Origin: an uncultured Sunxiuqinia sp.
Lineage (GTDB): Bacteria; Bacteroidota; Bacteroidia; Bacteroidales; Prolixibacteraceae
Length of the DNA: 64,000 nt
Reading direction: 5' to 3'
NCBI RefSeq assembly: GCF_947495665.1
Contig: NZ_CANLZV010000019.1
Span: 1-64,000 of the forward strand
The notes below the pieces were generated by a model that was not told where the DNA came from, did not search any database, and saw only the letters and a list, made by a program, of their open reading frames with translations. Below, piece by piece: positions 52,980 through 62,752 of the stretch. How positions within the stretch are numbered: position 1 is the stretch's first letter; each line of letters starts with the position of its first letter. The position numbers and the translations under genes are program-made.

Positions 52980-55367
52980 TTATTCATACCGCAAGGCTTC
53001 TACCGGGTTCCGTGTCGCTGCCCGCCAGCTTTGCCAGCTAACCGTTAGCAGCGCAATGCCCAAAGCCAGCAAACCGGCCAAGGCAAAAATCCACCAGCTT
53101 AAGGTGGTCTTGTAGGCAAAGTTCTCCAGCCACCTACTCATGGCATACCAGGCAATCGGGCAGGCAATTACAAAAGCAATGGCGACCCACCTGATAAAGT
53201 CTTTGTTGAGCAAAGTAAGGATTTCAAAGATTGTGGCGCCGTTCACTTTACGGATGCCGATTTCTTTGGTCCGCTGTTGTGCAATAAATAGCGAAAGTGC
53301 ACTGATCCCGATGATACTAATCAGCACACCAAGGATGGAAAAGCTAAGCAGAATACGACTCAATATGACTTCGGCTTTGTACTGTTGAGCAATCTGTTCA
53401 TCCATAAAAAAGTAACTGAATTCCTGCTCCGGGTAAAGTTGCTGCCAAACCTGTTTCACGTCATTCATTGCCGTTTGAAGGTTTCCGGGGCTTAGCCGAA
53501 CATGTGTAAACCGTGCACGCCTGGCTGATTCATCCAGCCAAAAAGCAAAATCGCCAATCGGCTGATGAACTGAATTGTAATTAAAATCTTTGGCAACACC
53601 AATGAAACTTATCCGTTCCTGATCGGCCTCCAAAGGTTGGGTTTGCTGATAAGCATGCAGCGCATCCAGGCTTCCGTGTCTTTCAATCAGTCGATGGTAC
53701 AAATGCTCATTAATTACCATGCCCCGTACTGTATCGGCAGCTGGGTTGATCCAGTTTTCAGTCAACTGAATATTCATGGTTTTCAGATAGTCGTAGTTCG
53801 CAAATACAAACTCAGCGCTGCCGTCAATACCCAGGCCTTCAAGATTTATACTTTGCGTAGGATATCCAAAATGCTGGCTGGTAAATCCAACAGCAGCGAC
53901 TGAACTTAGCTTTTCCAGTTCGCTGGCAAAAACAGCCGGATCTTTTGAAAAATCGCTCACCTTTACCACCACCACATTCTCCTGGTCAAAACCAAGTGAC
54001 TGATTGGCAATAAAATTCATTTGCTTGTTCACTAAAACCGTACCGCAGAGCAGCAAAATAACAATAGACACCTGCCCAATCAGCAAGGATTTCAAAACAA
54101 CACTTCCCGAGAAATTCGTTCTCTCCCAAAGAATATCAATGGTTGATGTTTTCTTCAATAAAAAGAAGTAGCTGAAAATGGCTGTTAACCCCAAACAAAG
54201 AGCAACAACCAGCCCCATGACAACATAAACCACCGGCTCAGAATAGTAGACTCGGAAATCAATATCGAAGATCCGATTAATGGCTGGACGAATGCTTTCA
54301 GCCAAAATCAAAGCAAGTACCATGGACAAGCCACAAAAGAAAAAAACCTCTACCAACACCTGCCTGATGAGCTGAGTGACGTTCGCCCCCAACGATTTTT
54401 TCAAGCCCAGCTCTTTAGAACGTTTTATGAGTTTAGCCAAAGTCAGGTTGATAAAGTTCAACAGCGAAGTCAACAAAATCACGCTAGCGATAAGCACAAA
54501 CAAACCGATATTGATCTTGCTTGAACTTTCCTTTAACTCAAACCGGTAATCCGATTTCAGATGAATATCAGCAAGCGGGATCAATCCAAACCGGTAATCT
54601 TTCGGGCCTCGTGTCTCCTTCAAACTACTGGCATTAAAATAGTCCAGCAACTTTGCAACCACCGTCGATGGCGCTGCATGCTCCTTCAGTTTGATGTAAT
54701 TGTAAGTCCAGTGTATTTTTAGTTCGGGCAACGCGGCATACCGCTCACTAAGTGCACCTTTTTGCGAAAGCAGAACATGATAATTGAAGTGTGTTTTAGG
54801 ATGCGTATTCCGGACTACTCCCCGTATTTCGTAAGCCCCCAAATCACGCATGTATTGCAAGGCATCAACCTCCAGAATCTTTCCAATGGGGTTTTCATCA
54901 GGAAAATACTTTTGAGCAAAGGCCTCTGAAACAAAAGCAGTGTTGGGCTTATTGATTTCGGTCAGATCTCCTACGACGCTTTCAACCATAAAAAGATCCA
55001 TAAAAGCCTGATCAACCGACAAAACATCTTCTTGCTGAATGGCTTGCCCATCGATGGTTATCGTCCCAACCGGCGTATGCGAGAATTGAGTGGCCACTTC
55101 TATTTCGGGTAGGGTTGCTGCCGCTTTATGAACCATGCCTAAGCTTCGTGCCCAATCCTTAAATCCCTGCCCTACAGGCGAGGAGCTAACCCGATAAATA
55201 TTCTGGTAGCCCTCAAAGTGGGTATCAAAGCTTTTTTCATTCATCACATGCAAAAAGAGAACGAAAAAAGACGTAATCCCAACTGTCAGTCCGACAACAT
55301 TGATGAGCGAGAAGGTTTTGTCGCTCAAAACCCTACGGATAAATAATTTGAAGCTGTACCAAATCAT
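52980..55367 (-). CDS. FtsX/MacB-type ABC transporter permease, array copy 1
   Basis: This 795-residue permease has eight predicted helices: one near the N-terminus (SLINVVGLTVGITSFFVLFL), a periplasmic MacB-type domain, three helices (about 285-410), a second short helix with GSVVLKSLLIGQVSIVILLL, a second periplasmic domain, and three C-terminal helices. It ends NPVEALRYE. The C-terminal ~100 residues from KEIGIRKVNGA are nearly identical to those of the four other copies. Such permeases work with a MacB/LolD-like ATPase in exporting or extracting lipids, peptides or drugs. No ATPase gene is present in the window. Confidence 0.9.
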   Translation of the reverse strand: MIWYSFKLFIRRVLSDKTFSLINVVGLTVGITSFFVLFLHVMNEKSFDTHFEGYQNIYRVSSSPVGQGFKDWARSLGMVHKAAATLPEIEVATQFSHTPVGTITIDGQAIQQEDVLSVDQAFMDLFMVESVVGDLTEINKPNTAFVSEAFAQKYFPDENPIGKILEVDALQYMRDLGAYEIRGVVRNTHPKTHFNYHVLLSQKGALSERYAALPELKIHWTYNYIKLKEHAAPSTVVAKLLDYFNASSLKETRGPKDYRFGLIPLADIHLKSDYRFELKESSSKINIGLFVLIASVILLTSLLNFINLTLAKLIKRSKELGLKKSLGANVTQLIRQVLVEVFFFCGLSMVLALILAESIRPAINRIFDIDFRVYYSEPVVYVVMGLVVALCLGLTAIFSYFFLLKKTSTIDILWERTNFSGSVVLKSLLIGQVSIVILLLCGTVLVNKQMNFIANQSLGFDQENVVVVKVSDFSKDPAVFASELEKLSSVAAVGFTSQHFGYPTQSINLEGLGIDGSAEFVFANYDYLKTMNIQLTENWINPAADTVRGMVINEHLYHRLIERHGSLDALHAYQQTQPLEADQERISFIGVAKDFNYNSVHQPIGDFAFWLDESARRARFTHVRLSPGNLQTAMNDVKQVWQQLYPEQEFSYFFMDEQIAQQYKAEVILSRILLSFSILGVLISIIGISALSLFIAQQRTKEIGIRKVNGATIFEILTLLNKDFIRWVAIAFVIACPIAWYAMSRWLENFAYKTTLSWWIFALAGLLALGIALLTVSWQSWRAATRNPVEALRYE

Positions 55368-55527
55368 AGGTAAAATTATTAAAGCATTTTCACACTATAT
55401 CTACATTCAGCATTTTATCCTTCTTCACAGAATTCACTCCTAAATTCCTCACTCCCAACATTATTTCTTGCAACCAGTCAATTTACTTCAGATCTCATTC
55501 AAAATAAAACCCAAAGTGGATATTTAC

Positions 55528-57870
55528 TTACTCATACCTCAGCGCTTCTACCGGATTCCGCGTTGCCGCCCGCCAGCTTTGCCAACTAACCGTTAGCAGC
55601 GCAATTCCCAAGGCCAGCAAACCTGCCAGCGCAAAGATCCACCAACTCAAGGTGGTTTTGTAGGCGAAATTTTCAAGCCATTTACTCATCGCATACCAGG
55701 CAATGGGACAGGCAAGAACAAAAGCAATAGCCACCCATTTGACAAAGTCTTTATTCAGCATCGCCATCACTTCGATAATCGTGGCCCCATTGACTTTGCG
55801 GATGCCGATTTCTTTGGTCATAGCTACCGAATGTTGTATAATTTGCCCAAGCAAGCCCAAGCAGGTGATAAAAATTGTGATGAACGAAAAGAAACTTATT
55901 GCCTTTCCTTGTTTCTCTTCCTTTTTATAAAGTGAATTGAAATATTGATTGTAAAAAACAGGATCAAATGGATAATTCGGGATAATAGTTCCCCATAATT
56001 TTTTGAGCTGCTTCATTTGCTCAAGAGCACTTCCTTCCATAAGTCTGACATTTAGAAAAAAACGACTTTCTTTGGAATAGATTAGACAAGTTGGTTCAAT
56101 TGAAGAATGTAACGAAGCAGTATTAAAATCACTTACCACCCCAACAATAGTAATTCCCCAAAATAGTTTGTCCTTTACCTTTAAAAGCTCCTCTAAATTA
56201 TCACATCCGAAGGCTTTCAAAGTGGCTCGGTTAACCAGACATGCTTTCTCCAGATCTGAAGGCAAAAAATTTCTTCCTTCCACACAAGAAATGCCCATCG
56301 TTGATATAAAATCCTCATCTCCACTAATACCAAGAACATTAAATGCTTTTCCAATACTTTCCTCAGTTCCTTCAAGATTTATATAGCCGGGGCCACCATC
56401 ACTCCAAGAACAGTTTTGCACGAATGAGAGACCCTCAACTTGACTTTTCAATACGTCATGTGCCTTAAATGCCCCAGGTACTTCCAACTTAACAACACGT
56501 TCGGCATCAAAACCTAGTGACTTTTCATGTAGCATCTTTAATTGCCCATTAATAGCAATAGCACAGACAATTAAAACAATTGAGATTGATAACTGAAACA
56601 CAGCAAGAAATGAACTCAGCTTATTGCGGTACCCAATCTTCCTCCGTTTCAGCAAATAACTTATTCCATTTTTACTACTAGACCATCCAGAAATAAAAGA
56701 TACCAGACATATTATTCCCAACACCATGCACAATAGGAAAATTATGAGTTTGCTTGAATACAAATCTGTAAAGGTCAGTGACGTTTGTGAGATACTATTT
56801 ACCATTGGTAATCCAAACCACACTATACAGATAGAAACAATTAAAGCAATACCTATCGACAACGATGATTCTATAAAGCAATAAGATACGATATGCTTAA
56901 ATCTGGCACCGTGAATAAGATTAATCCCTGTTTTTGTTTTTGATGCAAGCTGAGATGCCAACAGGAAGTGTATATAGTTGACAAGGGACAAGATCAGAAT
57001 AAGCCCTCCGATTGCGGCAAACAAATAAATTAAGGCTGTATTGCCAACTTTGTTACGGTTACCATATATACCCGTCGTAAAGTACATACTTTTTATAGGC
57101 TGTAGTGATACTTGACCTACATTAGGATTATAGACAGACAATGTGCTATTAAGTGATTGGCCCAATTTTTCAGGGCTACTATCTCCTTTCAGTAAAATAA
57201 AATGGTTGGTTGGCTTAACTCGCTTGCCATTTCGTTGGCTATTACCAAATCGATAGCTGAGATTCTCTGAATTTAAAATTAAATCGGCCCTAAAACTACT
57301 TTCAGCTGGCAAATCTTCAATTATTGCTGTTACTGTTAATTTATTGTTGTTAAAAGCACTTACCACCTTCCCAAGAGGATCAATACCCGGAAATAGTCTC
57401 TTTGCTGTTGACTCTGGAAGCACAATCGAATTTTTATCAGGCATTGGAACATCACTCAAACATTGAAGTACTTTAATAGAGAACAGATCGAAAAATTCGT
57501 TTGTTGTACAGATAAAATGTGGTGTTTTTAGAAACGTATTCTCTGTATGAAATAAAAAAGGCCATATTTCTTTCTGATAAACAGGACATGCCATCTCAAT
57601 ATCCGGATATTTAGTGTTCAAAACCGGATAAAGTTCATAGTCTATATCTACATTTGGCTCATGCCCATTTTTCTCAACCAGCCGATACAAGCGCTGATGA
57701 TTTTCGTACACCGTATCCATACGATATTCTTGATTCACAAAAAGCGAAATGCTTATAAATGCAGCAAGCCCTATTGCAAATCCCAATATCCCAAGAAATG
57801 AATATATTTTTCGACTTTTTAACGACCTAAATGCTCTTTTAAGGTTGTGTCCCATCATTGAACCAATCAT
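55528..57870 (-). CDS. FtsX/MacB-type ABC transporter permease, array copy 2
   Basis: This 780-residue permease has the same layout as its neighbours but a divergent body. Its first helix is SFLGILGFAIGLAAFISISL. The mid-region has three helices around LIYLFAAIGGLILILSLVNY, and a helix FLAVFQLSISIVLIVCAIAI precedes the second periplasmic domain. The last ~100 residues (EIGIRKVNGATIIEVMAMLN to NPVEALRYE) match the other copies almost exactly. It is separated by 160 bp from copy 1, on the same strand. Confidence 0.9.
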   Translation of the reverse strand: MIGSMMGHNLKRAFRSLKSRKIYSFLGILGFAIGLAAFISISLFVNQEYRMDTVYENHQRLYRLVEKNGHEPNVDIDYELYPVLNTKYPDIEMACPVYQKEIWPFLFHTENTFLKTPHFICTTNEFFDLFSIKVLQCLSDVPMPDKNSIVLPESTAKRLFPGIDPLGKVVSAFNNNKLTVTAIIEDLPAESSFRADLILNSENLSYRFGNSQRNGKRVKPTNHFILLKGDSSPEKLGQSLNSTLSVYNPNVGQVSLQPIKSMYFTTGIYGNRNKVGNTALIYLFAAIGGLILILSLVNYIHFLLASQLASKTKTGINLIHGARFKHIVSYCFIESSLSIGIALIVSICIVWFGLPMVNSISQTSLTFTDLYSSKLIIFLLCMVLGIICLVSFISGWSSSKNGISYLLKRRKIGYRNKLSSFLAVFQLSISIVLIVCAIAINGQLKMLHEKSLGFDAERVVKLEVPGAFKAHDVLKSQVEGLSFVQNCSWSDGGPGYINLEGTEESIGKAFNVLGISGDEDFISTMGISCVEGRNFLPSDLEKACLVNRATLKAFGCDNLEELLKVKDKLFWGITIVGVVSDFNTASLHSSIEPTCLIYSKESRFFLNVRLMEGSALEQMKQLKKLWGTIIPNYPFDPVFYNQYFNSLYKKEEKQGKAISFFSFITIFITCLGLLGQIIQHSVAMTKEIGIRKVNGATIIEVMAMLNKDFVKWVAIAFVLACPIAWYAMSKWLENFAYKTTLSWWIFALAGLLALGIALLTVSWQSWRAATRNPVEALRYE

Positions 57871-57969
57871 TTTCTTTTACTATTGTTTCTCATTCTGTCT
57901 TTTCAAAGTTAAGAAGCCCCAAACTCCTCCTTTTAACTGTTCTTGCTTTAGTCAACGTGTGTTGTAGTG

Positions 57970-60261
57970 TTACTCATACCGCAGTGCTTCAACCGGATTC
58001 CGCGTTGCCGCCCGCCAGCTTTGCCAACTAACGGTTAGCAGGGCAATTCCCAAGGCCAGGAATCCAGCCAAGGCAAATATCCACCAGCTTAAGGTGGTTT
58101 TGTAGGCGAAGTTTTCCAACCATTTACTCATGGCATACCAAGCAATCGGGCAGGCAATCACAAAAGCAATAGCCACCCATTTGATAAAGTCTTTATTCAG
58201 CATGGTCAGAATTTCAGTTACTTTGGCCCCATTGACTTTGCGGATGCCAATTTCTTTGGTACGATACTGGGTGATTTGAGAAATCTGTCCAAGTAATCCT
58301 AGACAGGTAATGATAAGTGCAACCAATGCAAAAATTACAACAGAGTTCCCCAACTGCTCTTCCTTTTTATACATTGAATCAAACCATGTATCATAAAACT
58401 CATATTTCAAGGGTGCACCAGATGTCATTTCTTCCCATATCGATTTAATATGCTCCATTGCAGGAGAAACTCCACCTTTCTTGATTCGTACATTGAGATC
58501 TCTCCCATCTCCCATTTCCAGGATGATTGGTTCAATCTTGTGATACAGTGATGAAAAGTTAAAATCGGCTACTACCCCAACGATATTTTTCCCGTTTACC
58601 TTGGTATTTCTAAAATCGTCACATTCAAGGGCTTTCAGCGTCGCTTGATTGACCAAACAACTTTTTTGATCATGCACTGATAAAGTACTTCCCTCTACCA
58701 ACTCAATGTTCATGGTTGACAGGAAGTCTCTATCAATCGTTAAAAAATGAAGCGTATAATTCCAGTCAGGATGAGACATTCTACTTGAGATATTTCCCGG
58801 AATTCCGGCACTTAAGCTAGCCTGCTCTATAGCGGGATGTTTTAGCACCTCATCCTTAAAGCTTTTATAATTCAATGCATTGAACGGGATATTGACATGC
58901 ACCAAATTCGTATCATCAAATCCAAGATCTTTATGCTTCAAGTAGGCAACCTGGTTCATAATTACAACCAGACTAATAATAAGTAATATGGATACTGAAA
59001 ATTGGAAGACAGATAAAAAGTTTAAATGAGACTGCTTCCCATCAATGTTCAATTTTCGTTTCAGGAAATGCTGCAACTCAAATTTCTTCAGAAGAAAAAA
59101 CATTGGAATTACTGAAACCAGAAGCACCAATAAAACAACTGCTAAACTTCCAACAACCATCGGTTTGGAAAAAAACAAACTAAAACTAAGCTGCTGCTGC
59201 AATAGCTGATTAAACATCGGAAGCGACACAAAAACAACCATGACTGAGATCATAGCCGCCAGCAAAATCCAAATTGCACTATCAGTTATGAAAGAAGCTA
59301 GCAACTGAATAGTTCCGGCACCATTGGCTTTTTTTATGCCTACTTCGTTCAGCCTTCTTATTTGCTGACTTAGTAAGTAATTTACGTAATTTATGATTGA
59401 TAGAAGTAGAATTAAAAATCCGATAATTGATAAAACAACAATCAAAACCTTACTGCCATGCCGGTTACCATCTTTAACTGTTTGATCCAAATAAATATCA
59501 GATAGCGGCTGCAGCCAAATACCTTTTATGTATTTATTTAAATAAGCAATTGATATATTGATAGTCGATTCGCAATCCGTTTTCAACTCATTCTCATGGA
59601 GTAAAACAAAATGGCTGGTGGCATTAAAAACCTCACCATTGCCATAATTGCTATTTAACCTGAAATTTTTGTTCTCTGAATTTAATAAAATTTCTCCCTG
59701 CATACTGGAATTCGTTGAGAAGTCGGCAATTACCCCGCTAATCACAGTTTCCATTTGGCCAACTTTTAGAGCTTCTCCCAATGGATTTTGATCTCCAAAC
59801 AGCTTCTTTGCAAGAGAGCTTGTAATGATGGATGAACTCTGATCAAGAAAGGGTTTCTCCCGGTCAAGACATTTTTCAAAGGCAACATCAAACATTTCAA
59901 AAAAACCGTTTGTTGTCGATATCAGTCCTTTAATATAACTTGATCCGTTTTGAGAATATACATCTGCCTGTATTTCCGGCTGCAATTCCAAAGGACATGC
60001 ATTTTCAATTGCAGCAAAAGTCTTAGCCCAAACCTCACTTAAACGATAATCAAGCGCACTATTATCGTTTCTGGAGTCAACTATTCGATAAATACGCTTA
60101 TAGTTCGTGTTTTGACGGTCAACTGTCAGTTCTCCATACACGTAAGCCCCTATAATCAAACAAACTGCAAAGCCAGCCGCAAAACCGGTAATTCCAATTG
60201 CTCCGGATAGCTTATTCTTGCCCAGATTTCGGAATGACACTATAATATTTCTCCAAATCAT
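57970..60261 (-). CDS. FtsX/MacB-type ABC transporter permease, array copy 3
   Basis: This 763-residue permease has first helix GAIGITGFAAGFAVCLIIGA, a mid helix trio starting VLSIIGFLILLLSIINYVNY, and FLSVFQFSVSILLIISLVVI before the second periplasmic domain. The C-terminus is KEIGIRKVNGAKVTEILTML to NPVEALRYE. It resembles copy 2 more than copies 1 and 4 in the first periplasmic domain (NEFFDLF/NGFFEMF and SSFRADLILNSEN/SSMQGEILLNSEN pairs). It lies 99 bp from copy 2. Confidence 0.9.
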   Translation of the reverse strand: MIWRNIIVSFRNLGKNKLSGAIGITGFAAGFAVCLIIGAYVYGELTVDRQNTNYKRIYRIVDSRNDNSALDYRLSEVWAKTFAAIENACPLELQPEIQADVYSQNGSSYIKGLISTTNGFFEMFDVAFEKCLDREKPFLDQSSSIITSSLAKKLFGDQNPLGEALKVGQMETVISGVIADFSTNSSMQGEILLNSENKNFRLNSNYGNGEVFNATSHFVLLHENELKTDCESTINISIAYLNKYIKGIWLQPLSDIYLDQTVKDGNRHGSKVLIVVLSIIGFLILLLSIINYVNYLLSQQIRRLNEVGIKKANGAGTIQLLASFITDSAIWILLAAMISVMVVFVSLPMFNQLLQQQLSFSLFFSKPMVVGSLAVVLLVLLVSVIPMFFLLKKFELQHFLKRKLNIDGKQSHLNFLSVFQFSVSILLIISLVVIMNQVAYLKHKDLGFDDTNLVHVNIPFNALNYKSFKDEVLKHPAIEQASLSAGIPGNISSRMSHPDWNYTLHFLTIDRDFLSTMNIELVEGSTLSVHDQKSCLVNQATLKALECDDFRNTKVNGKNIVGVVADFNFSSLYHKIEPIILEMGDGRDLNVRIKKGGVSPAMEHIKSIWEEMTSGAPLKYEFYDTWFDSMYKKEEQLGNSVVIFALVALIITCLGLLGQISQITQYRTKEIGIRKVNGAKVTEILTMLNKDFIKWVAIAFVIACPIAWYAMSKWLENFAYKTTLSWWIFALAGFLALGIALLTVSWQSWRAATRNPVEALRYE

Positions 60262-60354
60262 TTTTCCTCGTTAGTAATAAATTAGTTAATATCTTTTTTC
60301 TGTCATTTATAATCCTGTTAATCTTTTCATCCCGTAAATCATGATTCAGACAAT

Positions 60355-62685
60355 TTACTCATACCGCAATGCCTCTACCGGATTCCGCGTGGCTGCCCGC
60401 CAGCTTTGCCAACTAACGGTTAGCAGGGCAATTCCCAAGGCCAGCAAACCTGCCAGCGCAAAGATCCACCAACTCAAGGTGGTTTTGTAGGCAAAATTCT
60501 CTAACCATTTACTCATGGCATACCAGGCAATGGGGCAGGCAAGTACAAAAGCAATCACCACCCACTTCACAAAGTCCTTATTCAGCATGGTCAGAATTTC
60601 TGAGATTGTGGCGCCGTTCACTTTACGGATGCCAATTTCTTTGGTTCGACGATCAACAGCGTACCAAGTCATCCCAAACAAGCCGAAAGCTGTTAGGGAA
60701 AGGCTGATAATCGTAAAGAAGCCAATTATTCTTGCTGTTTTCGAGTAGTTACTGTGCAATTGTTCAAACTCATCACGAATAAAGGTGTAGTTGAAAATTT
60801 TATCGGGGAAATATTCCTCCCACCTTTTCTTTATCTCTGACAATGTTGGTGCTAACCCATTCGCATTTAACCGTAACTGAAGGACCTGAATACTGCTTCC
60901 CTTTTCAGGATTGAACAGAGAAATAATTGTTGGTTTTACCTGTTTACTGAATGGCTCTGTATAAAAATCAGCAATTACACCTTTTATAACGAGGCTTTTA
61001 TCAAAAACAGGCAAGGTTTTCCCAACCGGATCATCGATGCCATATTTCCGAACGAATGTCTCATTTACAACAACCTGCTTACTTCGAACCGACTCACTCT
61101 TCGAAAATATTTCACCCTCAATTAGCCTGAAGCTGTGTGTTTTTAAGAAATCGCTGTCGAAAGTATAGGTCAGTACCGAAACATTATCGTCGTTCATTGC
61201 AATCCATGCATTCAGAAAACCGGAGCTGGACAGCGTTCCACACTGAACTCCACTTAATGCAGTAATATCATTTTTAAATGCTTTGAGTTTTAATCCGGAA
61301 ATGTCGCCCCCGTTAATCTGAATAATATTTTTATCGATATTGGATGTTTCTGTAATAAAATCCAATTGTTTGGCATACATCATTGCGCCAACAATCAGAA
61401 TAATGGAAATCGTAAATTGCAGAACTACCATACCATTGACAACCCGTGCCTTATGCTTCGGAGTGTCATTTTTCAGAAATTGAAAAGATTGGTTTTTAGC
61501 CATCCTGATGAATAGATACAAGGACGGTATTGCGATAAGCAGAAACAGCAATATAAGATAGCCCGCAATAACCATTCTGTTGGCAAGAAAAGACAAGGAT
61601 ACATAAGCATTAAACAGTGAATTAAATACTGGGAGAAGCAAGATTACGAGAATAAATGACAATAAGAACCCCAAAAAAACAGCTAAAAATGTTTCACTAA
61701 CCAGCTGAATTCCGAGTTGCTTTTTGTCCGCCCCCAATATTTCTTGAATCCCGGTGTTCTTTTCATTTTGAAACATACGTACCAGGTACATATTCATGTA
61801 GTTGAAGCAGGAGATAAACAGAATCGCAATTGTTGCGAGTATGCTTATGTACAAAAAAGAACGATCCCGATGCATCAGAAACTCCCAGCTGCTTTGTGTT
61901 TCACTCGTATCGAAATACACATCCGTAAGCGGTTGGAGGTAATATTGGCACTCCTGTGTTAGCTTAGGAAGAACACCGCCATCTTTCTTCATTTGTGCCA
62001 AAACAGAGGCTGACGAAGCTTTTTTATCGAGCTTTACAAAAGTTACTCCACCGTAATAAGAACCTAAATCGATAGGCAGTAGCACATCGAACTTCAGAAA
62101 GGAAGCAGCCTCCGAATCATCAACTACGGATGTGATTGTATAGAGAGTTGCATTGTTATTCTCATGAAGTAAAAAAGTCTTTCCGACAACATTGGCCTCA
62201 CCAAAAATCAGCTTTGCTTTGCTGGCACTCACTGCGGCCTCTCCAGGACTTGAAAGAGTTTTTGCCACATCGCCATAAAGCGTAGGGATGGTGAAAAAAC
62301 GATCAAGGTCTCTATCTGCAGAAACAAGCAAGAGTTTATCCGACCTAAAGTTATCAGCCTCAAAAATGACATTTTCATCCACGCGCTTAAACCGACAAAA
62401 AGTTTCAACTTCGTGATACCGATCTTTCATCATCGAGGGCAATGCAGGCAAAATGAATGAGGTTTTTTCTTTGCTCTGCACATCCATCGGATTATCACTT
62501 TTCAGTAAAAATATCCGGTCTTTGGCTGGACTACCCTCCGAGATTTGCCACTCATTGGCTACAAATGCAATTAAGAGGTTACAGCAAGTAAGTCCAATAA
62601 TCAAACTAAGAATAGAGATAATCGTAAAGACTTTATTCCGCCTCCAGTTGCGGATGATCAGGTTTAAATTTGTTTTTGAAAACAT
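60355..62685 (-). CDS. FtsX/MacB-type ABC transporter permease, array copy 4
   Basis: This 776-residue permease has first helix TIISILSLIIGLTCCNLLIA, mid helices around SFLYISILATIAILFISCFN, and MVVLQFTISIILIVGAMMYA before the second periplasmic domain, then the common C-terminal block (KEIGIRKVNGATISEILTML to NPVEALRYE). Outside that block its sequence is quite different from copies 2 and 3. It lies 93 bp from copy 3, so the array may be one transcript. Confidence 0.9.
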   Translation of the reverse strand: MFSKTNLNLIIRNWRRNKVFTIISILSLIIGLTCCNLLIAFVANEWQISEGSPAKDRIFLLKSDNPMDVQSKEKTSFILPALPSMMKDRYHEVETFCRFKRVDENVIFEADNFRSDKLLLVSADRDLDRFFTIPTLYGDVAKTLSSPGEAAVSASKAKLIFGEANVVGKTFLLHENNNATLYTITSVVDDSEAASFLKFDVLLPIDLGSYYGGVTFVKLDKKASSASVLAQMKKDGGVLPKLTQECQYYLQPLTDVYFDTSETQSSWEFLMHRDRSFLYISILATIAILFISCFNYMNMYLVRMFQNEKNTGIQEILGADKKQLGIQLVSETFLAVFLGFLLSFILVILLLPVFNSLFNAYVSLSFLANRMVIAGYLILLFLLIAIPSLYLFIRMAKNQSFQFLKNDTPKHKARVVNGMVVLQFTISIILIVGAMMYAKQLDFITETSNIDKNIIQINGGDISGLKLKAFKNDITALSGVQCGTLSSSGFLNAWIAMNDDNVSVLTYTFDSDFLKTHSFRLIEGEIFSKSESVRSKQVVVNETFVRKYGIDDPVGKTLPVFDKSLVIKGVIADFYTEPFSKQVKPTIISLFNPEKGSSIQVLQLRLNANGLAPTLSEIKKRWEEYFPDKIFNYTFIRDEFEQLHSNYSKTARIIGFFTIISLSLTAFGLFGMTWYAVDRRTKEIGIRKVNGATISEILTMLNKDFVKWVVIAFVLACPIAWYAMSKWLENFAYKTTLSWWIFALAGLLALGIALLTVSWQSWRAATRNPVEALRYE

Positions 62686-62752
62686 CTGTATTTCTGTGTA
62701 TTGTTATTGATATCAATCGTTTTTTCTCTCTCAAACCATAAGAATGGAAACC